Shown here piece by piece: positions 1-7,871 of a stretch of DNA of 64,000 nucleotides. The position numbers and the translations under genes were made by a program. How positions within the stretch are numbered: the first letter of the stretch is position 1; every line of letters starts with the position of its first letter. Location of the stretch: positions 1-64,000 of the forward strand of contig NZ_BMTQ01000015.1 in assembly GCF_014649755.1 (NCBI RefSeq), read 5' to 3'. The notes beneath the pieces were generated by a model, which saw only the letters and a list, made by a program, of their open reading frames with translations, was not told the DNA's origin and made no database searches. Source of the stretch: Streptomyces litmocidini (lineage in GTDB: Bacteria > Actinomycetota > Actinomycetes > Streptomycetales > Streptomycetaceae).

Positions 1-99
1 CCGAACGAATCCGCCTCCGGGCCGAACCGCACGCCCTGGCATCCGGCCTCCGCCCGGGCAGCGCAGTACGTCTCATGGCGCGGCGCAGACGACACCAGA

Positions 100-133
100 G
101 CGGTGGGCCCTGCCGGCCGGCAGGGCCCACCGC
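100..133 (-). terminator. Perfect 17+17 bp inverted repeat, probable terminator
   Basis: Two 17-base arms (100-116 and 117-133) are perfectly complementary and very GC-rich. The structure starts one base past the stop codon (135-137) of the minus-strand HNH remnant, where a transcription terminator is expected. There is no clear U tract, which is usual in Streptomyces. To its left, bases 1-99 hold nothing I can support. Confidence 0.7.
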
Positions 134-134
134 C

Positions 135-421
135 TCATGCGGCCGGGGTGTAGTGGACGACCGTGTCCTCGCACGGGTCGTCGGCGTACAGCGCGAGCGC
201 GTCGACCTCGCCCTGGTCCGCGGCAAGGCCCCAGCGCAGCTTCGTGGCGACCCATTCAGAGAGGTGCCGGCAGGTGGCTTCCGGGCCGGCGGCATCCACT
301 CCCTCGGGTCCTGGTCGGCCTTCTGCCGGTTCGAGCGCGCCGCCACCGCCACCAGACTGGTGGCGGCGTCCTGGTCGTTGGCGTGCGCCTCGCGGCGCTT
401 GGCGTCCCAGGCGCTCGCACC
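135..421 (-). pseudogene. 3' part of a split HNH (DUF1524/GmrSD-type) nuclease gene
   Basis: Reading leftward from 421, one frame gives GASAWDAKRREAHAND and then SLVAVAARSNRQKADQDP and EWMPP. This is the second half of the DUF1524 HNH fold, including the conserved N-R-x-K-x-D-x-D-P and W-x-P-P segments. A one-base frame change follows EWMPP, and the other frame carries the conserved tail CRHLSEWVATKLRWGL to the stop at 135. The first half of the same fold lies at 1791-2018. The gene is therefore split by about 1.4 kb and also frameshifted. Family assignment is from remembered conserved segments. Confidence 0.75.
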
Positions 422-494
422 AGCTGGCAGGGAGCGTCATCCGAACCGTGCGGTATTCCCCGCTCTGGGCACCTGACGGGCTACGGCGGAGACG

Positions 495-1760
495 TCAGCG
501 GCGGTCGCGGCGCCACTCATAGCGCCACACTGCTTCGAGGTAGCCCTCCTCTTCCAGGGAACCGGGCTGCTGCGGGCCGAGGAAGCGTGCCGCTTCCACG
601 CACCGTTCGTCGTTGTGGAGGGCGAGTCCGTAGACGGCGGCAAGCTGAACCAGACGGTCCGCGTCGTCCAGCGCAGCGGCCATGGCGTCCGCGAAGACGG
701 GATCGTGGTCCTGGCCCACGGCGACCGTGCAGCAGGCGGTCTTCCGTACCACTGCGTCCGGATCGGCTATCAGCCGCAGCAGCGCCGTGCGAGCGTCGCC
801 GGAGAAGGCCGGCGGTGAGGAGGACCAGCTGCTGAGCCCCTGCGCCACCGCACGTCGTACTCCGGCATCGGAATGACCGGCGTGTGGCAGGAGGGCCGCC
901 TCCGCCCGGAGTTCGCCGTGTTCTCCAAGAGCGACCAGCACCTCGGTGAGTACGGCGACGTCCGTCTCCTCGGCCGACCAGTCGATGAAGATGTCCATGG
1001 CAGGACCCGCGTACGCGTCCTCGTCGCTGTCGTCGAAGAGATGAGTCAGCCGTAGCACCTCGGCGCCGAACAAACGGTGGGACGGGTCCGGGTGCGTCCG
1101 CAGCGCTGCGGCAGCCGCCCAGGTCGCCTGGTCGCGCCGGTCGGCCAGCTGGATGGCGGCCCTCCCCCAGGCGGTGTGGTCCTGGCAGGTGTGGGCCAAC
1201 GCGCGGTCCATCAGCTTCTCGAACGAGGTGCGGACCCCGAGCAGCTCCTCCAGGTACATGAGGATCGCCCCATGCCCGTCTCGCGCGGTCATACCACCAA
1301 GGGTGAACTCGTTGATGCTGTAGTACTCGTCGTCCTGGATCCGGGTACAGGCGACAGCATCTGTGGAACCCGTGCGACATCGCAGCTCGGTTTCGACCCC
1401 CGTCTCGTGCCAGTGGCGCGCGAGGTCACGCATAGCAAGCAGCTCGGACTCCGGATGATCTCCCAGGAGCGCCTCGACCAGCGCGGGCGAGCCCGATTCG
1501 ACCGCCTCGCGCAGCGGTAGCAGCTCGTCCGATGCGCACCGGGAGGGATCTGCGCCGTAGTGGAGCAGCAGTTGGGCGATGTGGCCGCAGTAGGACCGAA
1601 CCGCCAGGCAGAACGCCTGGTCACGCGCCCTGTCATTGCTGTCGTCCCGGAGCAAGGACCTCACCAGCTCCGTGTCCTTGGCCTGGACCGCAGAAATCAG
1701 GAGAGCCTCGCAGTCCTCTGCGCCTTTCATGCCCGTACCCCCACCCGGGTCCGCACCCAT
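495..1760 (-). CDS. Ankyrin/HEAT-repeat protein (421 aa)
   Basis: The N-terminal part (about residues 20-105) has ankyrin-like helical pairs, for example GHIAQLLLHYGADP and SPALVEALLGDHPES. The C-terminal part (about 200-400) has HEAT-like helices such as RTALLRLIADPDAVVRKTA and VQLAAVYGLALHNDE. These are protein-protein interaction scaffolds with no enzymatic motif, signal peptide or membrane segment, so the product is probably cytoplasmic. The start at 1760 has a GGGGAG sequence about 7 bases upstream; an alternative ATG at 1730 has a weaker site. The gene sits inside the two halves of the HNH gene, on the same strand. Function unknown. Confidence 0.8.
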   Translation of the reverse strand: MGADPGGGTGMKGAEDCEALLISAVQAKDTELVRSLLRDDSNDRARDQAFCLAVRSYCGHIAQLLLHYGADPSRCASDELLPLREAVESGSPALVEALLGDHPESELLAMRDLARHWHETGVETELRCRTGSTDAVACTRIQDDEYYSINEFTLGGMTARDGHGAILMYLEELLGVRTSFEKLMDRALAHTCQDHTAWGRAAIQLADRRDQATWAAAAALRTHPDPSHRLFGAEVLRLTHLFDDSDEDAYAGPAMDIFIDWSAEETDVAVLTEVLVALGEHGELRAEAALLPHAGHSDAGVRRAVAQGLSSWSSSPPAFSGDARTALLRLIADPDAVVRKTACCTVAVGQDHDPVFADAMAAALDDADRLVQLAAVYGLALHNDERCVEAARFLGPQQPGSLEEEGYLEAVWRYEWRRDRR

Positions 1761-1790
1761 GTCCCTGCTCCCCCCGCACGTCCTCGCAGC

Positions 1791-2018
1791 TCAGCCTAGG
1801 TCTGCTCGGAACAGTTCGCCAGGAGGGGTTGCGTACTTGGAGTCCCAGGCCTCGGCGAGCGGAACCATGTGGTCGATGTCGAGCTTGCCGGGATCGGTAA
1901 CCTCCTGGCCGTCGTAGTACGAGATCCACCGGCCGCCAGTGAGCTTGCAGCCGGCCGCGACCTCCGGAGACTCGACCGCCTCAGAGAGCAGGACCTCGTT
2001 GCGCGTGTTGCAGAACTG
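1791..2018 (-). pseudogene. 5' part of the split HNH (DUF1524) nuclease gene
   Basis: Minus-strand reading from 2018 gives QFCNTRNEVLLSEAV, then GCKLTGGRWISYYDG, then LDIDHMVPLAEAWDS. The D-x-D-H-x-V-P-L-x-E-A-W core is the HNH/DUF1524 active-site block. Homology ends at WDS (about 1839), and unrelated residues run to a stop at 1791. The continuation resumes at 421. The 5' end is cut by the IS5-family element at 2022. The fragment cannot make a full enzyme. Confidence 0.75.
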
Positions 2019-2830
2019 CTATCGGAATGACTTCAGGCGTCTCCAGCAGATGAGTGAGCAAGCGAGGCTGAGGAAGGCTTCGTGGATGTCGTCGCGTACT
2101 TCCCAGCGGATCCGCAGCCGGCGGAACCAGTGCAGGTGGGCGAAGGTCCGCTCGACGACCCAGCGGTCGGTGCCGAGGCCTGATCCGTGAGGGACACCGC
2201 GTCGGGCGATGAGGGGTTTCACGCCCAGGGCCCAGGCCAGACGCCGGTACTTGACGTGGTCGTAGCCGCGATCGCCCAGCACCGTCTCGGGCCGGCGGCG
2301 GGGCCGGCCGCGCTTGCCCCGGACCGGCGGGACGGCCTGCAGGAGGGCAATGAACTGCGTGACGTCGTTGCGGTTGCCGCCGGTCAAGGTGGCCGCAAGC
2401 GGAATGCCGGTGGCGTCGGTGATCAGGTGGTGCTTGCTGCCGTTCCGGCCCCGGTCAACGGGGCTTCGTCCTGTCTTGTAGCCCCTTTTAACGCGCGTAT
2501 GTGAGAGCCGTCGACCACTGCCCGCGAGAAGTCCAGGGCATCCGCTCCGTGAAGCCTGGCCAGAAGGGTCTCGTGCAGCCGCGGCCACACGCCGGCTTCG
2601 GTCCACTCGGCCAGACGCCGCCGGCAGGTCATGCCCGATCCGAAACCCAGTTCCTGCGGGAGGTGTTCCCACGCGATCCCGGTATGCAGGACGAACAGGG
2701 TGCCCTGGAACACCAGCCGGTCCGGATGCCGCTTCCGCCCTGGATGACGAGCCCGACGCGCCACCCTCGGCAGGAGCGGCTCGATCACCGCCCAGAGTTC
2801 GTCATCGACTTCCCACGGCTTCCGCCGAGC
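2019..2830 (-). CDS. IS5-family transposase, two frames joined by -1 frameshifting
   Basis: The upstream frame encodes the N-terminal helix-turn-helix (DUF4096-like) half: WEVDDELWAVIEPLLPR, then the first catalytic Asp region in AVVDGSHIRALKG. The downstream frame encodes the rest of the DDE fold: HHLITDATGIPLA, LGDRGYDH (second Asp) and WVVERTFAHLHWFRRL (catalytic Glu region). The frames overlap at an A4G4 run near 2486-2490, consistent with programmed -1 slippage. The stop codon (2019-2021) overlaps the putative TA target bases. A GTG at 2830 is the chosen start; an upstream start at 2866 is possible. Confidence 0.85.
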
Positions 2831-2890
2831 CACCCCACACCCCCAGATCAGCACTCGGAGGGCCATCCAACCAGCCCGAAGATCATTTCG
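2022..2890. mobile_element. IS5-family insertion sequence
   Basis: The two ends form imperfect inverted repeats. The left end begins TCGGAATGACTTCAGGC, and the right end read inward begins ACGAAATGATCTTCGGGC. Each is preceded by TA, which fits a TA-type target duplication, although the exact ends are inferred. Length is about 0.87 kb. Flanking genes do not join across it: HNH 5' region on the left, a different truncated gene on the right. A deletion or rearrangement next to the IS is therefore likely. A degraded relative lies at 52318-52460. Confidence 0.8.
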
Positions 2891-2909
2891 TTAGGGGTTG
2901 TAAGCCCGG

Positions 2910-3116
2910 CACCACCCTCACACCGACGACTACCGCAGCCACATCGCCACCGGACACGCGATCCACCTCCTATGTATCCGTCTTGCCCCCGGCGAGGGAT
3001 ACCTCGCTCCCACGGAGTACCTGCTGCATGACGGCTCCACCGAGAACCAGGAGGCATCCGCCATAGCCTTCTGGCTCGGCCACTGGCAGCGCGGAAAACT
3101 GCCGTCACTCATCTGA
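2910..3116 (+). pseudogene. 3' fragment of an unrecognised gene truncated by the IS
   Basis: An open frame with convincing codon use has no start. It reads HHPHTDDYRSHIATGHAIHL, then LLCIRLAPGEGYLAPTEYLL, then ENQEASAIAFWLGHWQRGKL and stops at 3114-3116. It begins about 20 bases from the IS end, so the 5' part was lost on IS insertion or an associated deletion. I do not recognise the family. No signal or membrane segment is visible in what remains. Confidence 0.5.
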
Positions 3117-3497
3117 ACCCCCGCTGACGACGCCTGCCCCCGCACCACGACAAGACGTCCATTCCCGGTACGAGCGCACCGCCGGCTCCCGCGCCGTACA
3201 CCAGACACCAGTGAGCCCATCGCCTGCGCTCACCAGGAAGCACAGGTCCAGCCTGTACGGACATGGCACTGTGCGCTCTTACTGACCCCGCAAAGCGCGC
3301 CCCCGAGCATCGGCGTTTCGGCCAACCTCCCCCCAGCTAAGGGCTCTTGTGCGGCAAGGGTCGGTGCACTGCGCACCTTCGGCAGCCCGCTCAATCCTGG
3401 GGTGTGCAGCCCGTCCGAAAGACATGTGTTCGAAATCGCGGCGGCGTCGTTGAACATGCCGACCCGCCCGTCACGTCCACGAGAGGAAGCACATTGA
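3117..3497. other. Non-coding interval
   Basis: About 380 bases with lower coding periodicity and stops in all frames. I see no gene, RNA or clear terminator. It separates the truncated gene from the glycosylase fragment. Confidence 0.5.
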
Positions 3498-3992
3498 CGT
3501 CACCGGCTCCAGCCCACCGACCTCGCCTTCGCCTACCCCGAGGACTTTTCCGTCCGCGAGTGGTGGCAGCGGACCGCTGGCGACCTCATCAAGGCCGTGC
3601 AGCGGATCAAGGGCGTGGGCCCCTACACCGCCGCGGTGATTGCCTCGCATGCTTCCCGGGACCCGTCCGCCTTCGGCATCGACGTATGGAACCGCAAGAT
3701 CCTCGCCCGCCGGCTCCTCGACGCCGACGACGCTGCGCCGGAAGCCGTCACCCGCCACCTGAACCAGCTCTTCCCCGGCCGCGCCGGAACCGCAGGCCTG
3801 TATTTCGTCGAGCACGAGTACCTCAAGGCCCCCGTCGCTCCGCTCCTGGACCCGGATGGCATCGAGGCCTGGAACGAGGCCTTGGAGCGCCCCCGTCCTG
3901 GCTCCCCCGCCCTGGTCAATGGCAGCACGCGCGGCGCCACTGCCTCCCCAGCCATGCCCTCACGACCCCAGGACGAGTCCACGAACGGGTGA
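3498..3992 (+). pseudogene. HhH-GPD DNA glycosylase (AlkA-like), N-terminally truncated
   Basis: The frame is open from 3498, just after a TGA at 3495-3497. It reads LAFAYPEDFSVREWWQRTAG and then the helix-hairpin-helix IKGVGPYTAAVIASHA, followed by DPSAFGIDVWNRKILARRLL. The conserved Asp of GID aligns with the catalytic Asp of the HhH-GPD superfamily. A full AlkA-type protein is about 200-300 residues; this has roughly 165 and no credible start. GTG 3597 would drop the upstream coding homology. Probably a dead fragment. The last 30 residues look unrelated. Confidence 0.6.
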
Positions 3993-4157
3993 CACGAAGC
4001 GTTCGAGTGTCTCCCCGCGCCCGCCGAGCCGCGCTAGAGCACCGACCGCCCCCAAATAGAACTTTGTCACGATCTACCCCGGTTAGGCCTGTTACGGGTC
4101 CGTCCGAGGCCGTTGTTAGAGCACCAGTACCCCTCATGCGCCCATCTGGAGGACCCC

Positions 4158-4298
4158 GTGAATCCTGTGCCCGCCCCCGTAAATCCTCTCGCCGCATTCG
4201 AACATCTCCAGCTTGCCGTCCCGCGCTTGGCGCGGCTCCGACGCCGGGTTGACGCCCTTGGCAGCGCAGCACGACCGGATACGAGGTGGGGGGCATGA
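4158..4298 (+). CDS. 46-residue leader ORF coupled to the ABC exporter (possible precursor peptide)
   Basis: A GTG at 4158 is preceded by a strong GGAGG Shine-Dalgarno (4148-4152). The ORF encodes MNPVPAPVNPLAAFEHLQLA, then a basic, Leu/Arg-rich middle, and ends DTRWGA. Its stop (TGA 4296-4298) overlaps the ABC gene start in an ATGA, implying translational coupling. There is no hydrophobic signal sequence. It could be a RiPP-type precursor (leader with a FEHLQL block and short C-terminal core), a leader regulating the operon, or a small structural protein. I do not recognise a family. Confidence 0.5.
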   Translation: MNPVPAPVNPLAAFEHLQLAVPRLARLRRRVDALGSAARPDTRWGA

Positions 4299-6295
4299 GC
4301 CGCGGCAGTGGTGCAGACGCCATCCGACAGAGCGCGGTCCCCGCCCCGCGCGGGGCGGAACTTCCGCTGCCGCCCGCCAGCGTGCCGGCCGGGCCACGCG
4401 ACGGTGACATCGCCGACGGCCTGGAGGAGACGTACTGGTCCGTGTACGACGGCGCAGCGTCCAAGGCCACGGTCGGGCAGATCCTCGCGCGGCTTCCGCG
4501 GATCGTGCGCCAGATCGGCCAACTGGCCTGGAACACGGACCGGACCGCGACCTTCGCGGTCGTGGTCCTGCAGCTGGCGTCGGCCGCGATGACAGCGTTC
4601 GGGCTTATGGCGTCGGTAGCGGTACTGCGGGAGCTGTTCGCTGAAGGGCCCACGCCGGACCGGGTGCGTGCGGCCATCCCCCAGCTGCTGGTCGTGGTCG
4701 GCTTCCTGTCCGCCCGGGCGCTCCTGGAGGCGGGCGTCGCTGTCGCGCAGGCCAGGGTGACGCCGAAGATCCGCACGGCGCTGGAGACGGAGTTCCTCAC
4801 CCTGACCGCCCATGTGCGGCTCGAGGTCGTCGACGACGCGGACTGGCACGATGAGGCCTACCGGGCCAACGACCGCGGACTGTTCTACGCCCGGCAGATC
4901 GTCGGCCAGGTCGTCTCCCTGGCCGCCGCACTGCTCGGGCTCGTGGGCACCGCAGGCGTCCTGGGGGTCCTCCACCCGGCCCTGCTGCCTCTGCTTCTGC
5001 TGTCGGTGCTGCCGGTCGGCGCGGCGGCCGTTCGTAGCGCCCGGGCTCGCTTCCACAGCTTCAAGCGGTGGAACACCCTGCAGCGCAGGGTGCGGGTCTT
5101 CTCCTGGCTGCTGCTGGAGAGGGACGCTGCTGCCGAACTCCGCTCGGACACCGCCCAGGGCGCGCTGCTGGACGAGCACTCCCGGCTGACGACACGGATC
5201 GCCGAGGAGGACACCCGCCTGGGCGTGAGCTCGGCCGGGCTGACCCTGGCGGGCCGGGCGGTCGGCGGGATCGGCACCGGTATCACCTACACGGCGCTCG
5301 GCGCCATGCTGATCGCGGGCTGGCTGCCCCTGGCCGCCGGCGCGGGCGCGGTCCTCGCCATCCAGGCCGCCCAGTCTTCGTTGACCCGGCTCGTCGACGT
5401 CTCCCACTTGGTCTACGAGCACGCCATGTGGGTGGACGACCTTCTGGCTTTCCAGGAACGATGCCGTACCCTCCAGCCGCGCCGCAGCGGGCTGCCCGCC
5501 CCCGAGACGGTGAAGACCATCACGCTGGAGGACGTGTCCTTCACCTACCCGGGCAAGGACACTCCGGCGCTCAACGGCATCTCCATGTCCTTGCATGCCG
5601 GTCAGACGGTGGCGTTCGTCGGCGTCAACGGCAGCGGCAAGTCCACCTGCGCGCGGCTCCTCGCCGGACTGTACGAACCCCAGGACGGGGGCACGGTCCG
5701 CTGGGACGGCGTGGACGTGCTCGACATGGACGCCGAGTCTTTGCAGGCCCGGGTGGGCTGCGTGCTCCAGGACCCGGTCCGGTTCCCGTTCAGCGCGCTG
5801 GCCAACCTGACGGTCTCCCGGGGCACCCTCACCGAGGCCGACCCGCAGCGGGCCCTGGATGCCGCGCGGGCCTCCGGCGCCGAGCAGGTCATCGCCGGAC
5901 TGCCCGACCGATGGGAGGCGCTGCTGTCCAAGCGGTTCCGCGGCGGCCAGGAACTGTCCGCCGGCCAGTGGGCGAAGGTCGCCGTCGCCCGCGGCCTGTA
6001 CAAGAACGCTCCCGTCCTGCTGCTGGACGAACCGACCGCCAGCATGGACCCCCGGGCCGAGCACGCCGTGTACGAGGCGGTCCTGCGGGACACCCCGCGC
6101 CCCGATCAGATCACGGTGCTGATCTCTCACCGCCTGGCCAGCGTCGTCGCCTGCGACCGCATCTTCGTCTTCGACGGCGGCCGCGTCATCGAGAGCGGCA
6201 CCCACCAGGAGCTGATGGACCTCGGCGGTGAGTACGCCGGCATGTTCACCCTCCAGGCCGACGGCTACCGCGCCGAGGCCGGGGAGGCGGTGTGA
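4295..6295 (+). CDS. ABC exporter, fused permease/ATPase (666 aa)
   Basis: The N-terminal half (about residues 75-350) holds hydrophobic membrane helices, for example AAALLGLVGTAGVLGVLHPA. The C-terminal half is the nucleotide-binding domain: Walker A GVNGSGKST, Q-loop QDPVRF, signature LSAGQW, Walker B VLLLDEPTAS and H-loop SHRLAS. There is no N-terminal peptidase domain. Such half-transporters act as homodimers exporting peptides, lipids or small molecules. The start overlaps the stop of the 46-residue ORF, and the gene's end overlaps the HIT gene. As the first large gene of the operon it probably exports the pathway product or its precursor; substrate unknown. Confidence 0.9.
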   Translation: MSRGSGADAIRQSAVPAPRGAELPLPPASVPAGPRDGDIADGLEETYWSVYDGAASKATVGQILARLPRIVRQIGQLAWNTDRTATFAVVVLQLASAAMTAFGLMASVAVLRELFAEGPTPDRVRAAIPQLLVVVGFLSARALLEAGVAVAQARVTPKIRTALETEFLTLTAHVRLEVVDDADWHDEAYRANDRGLFYARQIVGQVVSLAAALLGLVGTAGVLGVLHPALLPLLLLSVLPVGAAAVRSARARFHSFKRWNTLQRRVRVFSWLLLERDAAAELRSDTAQGALLDEHSRLTTRIAEEDTRLGVSSAGLTLAGRAVGGIGTGITYTALGAMLIAGWLPLAAGAGAVLAIQAAQSSLTRLVDVSHLVYEHAMWVDDLLAFQERCRTLQPRRSGLPAPETVKTITLEDVSFTYPGKDTPALNGISMSLHAGQTVAFVGVNGSGKSTCARLLAGLYEPQDGGTVRWDGVDVLDMDAESLQARVGCVLQDPVRFPFSALANLTVSRGTLTEADPQRALDAARASGAEQVIAGLPDRWEALLSKRFRGGQELSAGQWAKVAVARGLYKNAPVLLLDEPTASMDPRAEHAVYEAVLRDTPRPDQITVLISHRLASVVACDRIFVFDGGRVIESGTHQELMDLGGEYAGMFTLQADGYRAEAGEAV

Positions 6296-6837
6296 TGCCC
6301 GACCCCGCACAACTCCGTCCCACGCCCGCGCCGGCCGGCGCCTGGCCGGAGAACTTCACCGGCCACCGCCGGGGCACCGACTGCCCGATGTGCGCGAACG
6401 ACTTCTCCGCCGAGGACATCGGCTGGGGTCTCCTTCTCAGGCGCGGAGAGGTCAGCAACGCCTACCTGTGGCGCAGCGGCCAGGTCCGCGGGTACGCCGT
6501 CGTGATCTACACCGGCCGTCACGTCGCGGAGCCCACCGAGCTGGACGAGGGGGAGGCGGCCGCGTTCTGGCGCGACGCCCTCGCCCTGGGCCGGGCGGTG
6601 GAGGCGCTCTACGAGCCGTTGAAGATGAACTACCTGCTGCTGGGGAACCAGATCCCGCACGCGCACTGGCACTGCGTTCCCCGCCGCGACGCCGGCACGG
6701 ACCTGGCTCCAGGAGGACCGCTGCCCTTCGACACGCTCGGTCTCGGGCGGCAGGCCGAGGAGCAGCTGCAGGCCGATGCCCGAGCCTTGCGCCGGCTGCT
6801 GGCCGACGCGGACGGCCGGTTGGGGGTGCGGCGATGA
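6295..6837 (+). CDS. HIT-domain protein (180 aa)
   Basis: The histidine-triad motif is intact in PHAHWHCVPR, and an upstream CPMC pair resembles the zinc site of many HIT proteins. HIT enzymes hydrolyse or transfer nucleotidyl groups (AMP-N, ApnA, GalT-like). ATG 6295 follows GGAGG by 7 bases and overlaps the ABC stop as TGATG; a GTG at 6292 is the alternative. It ends in an ATGA overlap with the kinase. The context suggests removal or transfer of a nucleotidyl group on a pathway intermediate. Substrate cannot be told from sequence. Confidence 0.85.
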   Translation: MPDPAQLRPTPAPAGAWPENFTGHRRGTDCPMCANDFSAEDIGWGLLLRRGEVSNAYLWRSGQVRGYAVVIYTGRHVAEPTELDEGEAAAFWRDALALGRAVEALYEPLKMNYLLLGNQIPHAHWHCVPRRDAGTDLAPGGPLPFDTLGLGRQAEEQLQADARALRRLLADADGRLGVRR

Positions 6838-7871
6838 GCGGCGCGGAGTCGGACGTGATGGTCGTGGCGGGGATCCTGCCGTTGTTCTACCGGATCGTCC
6901 CGACCGCGGTCGTCGAGGGGCCTGCGGAGACGGCGACCCGCAACTACGTGGCCCGGGACAGCGATGGTGACCGGTGGTTCGTGAAGGCCTACCCGGCGGA
7001 CACGGATCTGGACGCGGAGCGCCAGGTGCTGGAGCTCGGCCAGTTCGCGCGGCTCGGCCGTGTCCCTGTGCCGGTGGTGCGGCAGACCCTGGACGGTGAC
7101 CTCATCGCGGCCGCCGGTGGGATGGCGGTGTCGGTCGCGGCATTTGTCGAGAACGCGGAGACAGCGGAGGGCGGCCTGTCCGGCGCACGGTGGGCCGCGG
7201 TGGGTGAGACGGTCGGACGCCTGCACCGGAGCCTGGCCTGCCACCCGGCCGGGCCTCCGCGCCGCGTGCCCGCGCGTGAGGTGTGCGATGTGAAGCGGGC
7301 CCGGCAGCGCCTCGAGCGGCTGCTCTCCCGCTTCGCCAAGAAGCCGCCCGTCTCGGGGTTTCCCGCTTGGGCACAGGAGACCGCCGCGCGGCGGCTCGAC
7401 GCGCTGCCTGCCGTGGCTGCCATGGTCAAAGAGCTGCCGGCGTCCTTGACCGTGCAGACCGTCCACGGCGATCTGGCCTCGCCCAATCTCCTCCTGCGCG
7501 GGCAGCGGGTGGCGGCATTGATCGACTTCCGGCCGCCCGCTCACCGCAGCCCCACCTGGGAGCTCGGGCGGATCCTCCTTGACCCGCGCACGGTCCTGGC
7601 AGAGCCGGACTGGCCCGCCCGCCTGGCCGACGCGATCTCCGCCTACCGGGCAGCCAACCCGGCGCTGCCGGCCGACGAGCTCCTTGCCGTGTCCCGGATC
7701 GCCGCCGGATACCTGGCCTGCTCGGTGTATCCGCTGTCCGAGGCCGTCGACGCCCCGGCCGCGCTCACCCCGGAACTCAAGGCGTACGGCCGCAACCGGC
7801 ACGCGGCCATGACTGAGCTGCGCGACCGCCTGACCCAAGTCGAGGAGGTGCTCGATGGCCTCCTCCACTGA
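6834..7871 (+). CDS. APH-fold phosphotransferase (345 aa)
   Basis: The aminoglycoside-phosphotransferase/choline-kinase fold is shown by the catalytic loop VHGDLASPN and the metal-binding IDFRPP (DFG equivalent), with an N-lobe lysine in WFVKAYPAD. It probably phosphorylates a small-molecule hydroxyl using ATP or GTP. The start is an ATGA overlap with the HIT gene; the end overlaps the MFS gene by 17 bases. It could be a self-resistance kinase paired with the MFS exporter, or a biosynthetic kinase. A second, divergent APH-fold gene lies at 15677. Confidence 0.85.
   Translation: MSGAESDVMVVAGILPLFYRIVPTAVVEGPAETATRNYVARDSDGDRWFVKAYPADTDLDAERQVLELGQFARLGRVPVPVVRQTLDGDLIAAAGGMAVSVAAFVENAETAEGGLSGARWAAVGETVGRLHRSLACHPAGPPRRVPAREVCDVKRARQRLERLLSRFAKKPPVSGFPAWAQETAARRLDALPAVAAMVKELPASLTVQTVHGDLASPNLLLRGQRVAALIDFRPPAHRSPTWELGRILLDPRTVLAEPDWPARLADAISAYRAANPALPADELLAVSRIAAGYLACSVYPLSEAVDAPAALTPELKAYGRNRHAAMTELRDRLTQVEEVLDGLLH

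Noticed and set aside
4000..4157. Defined promoter for the large operon
   Set aside because: Several TTG-like hexamers are present but none has a convincing -10 at the right spacing.
4067..6310. 747-codon minus-strand open frame opposite the ABC exporter
   Set aside because: It is a high-GC shadow: Gly/Arg/Gln-rich with no domain, while the plus strand has all the ABC motifs.
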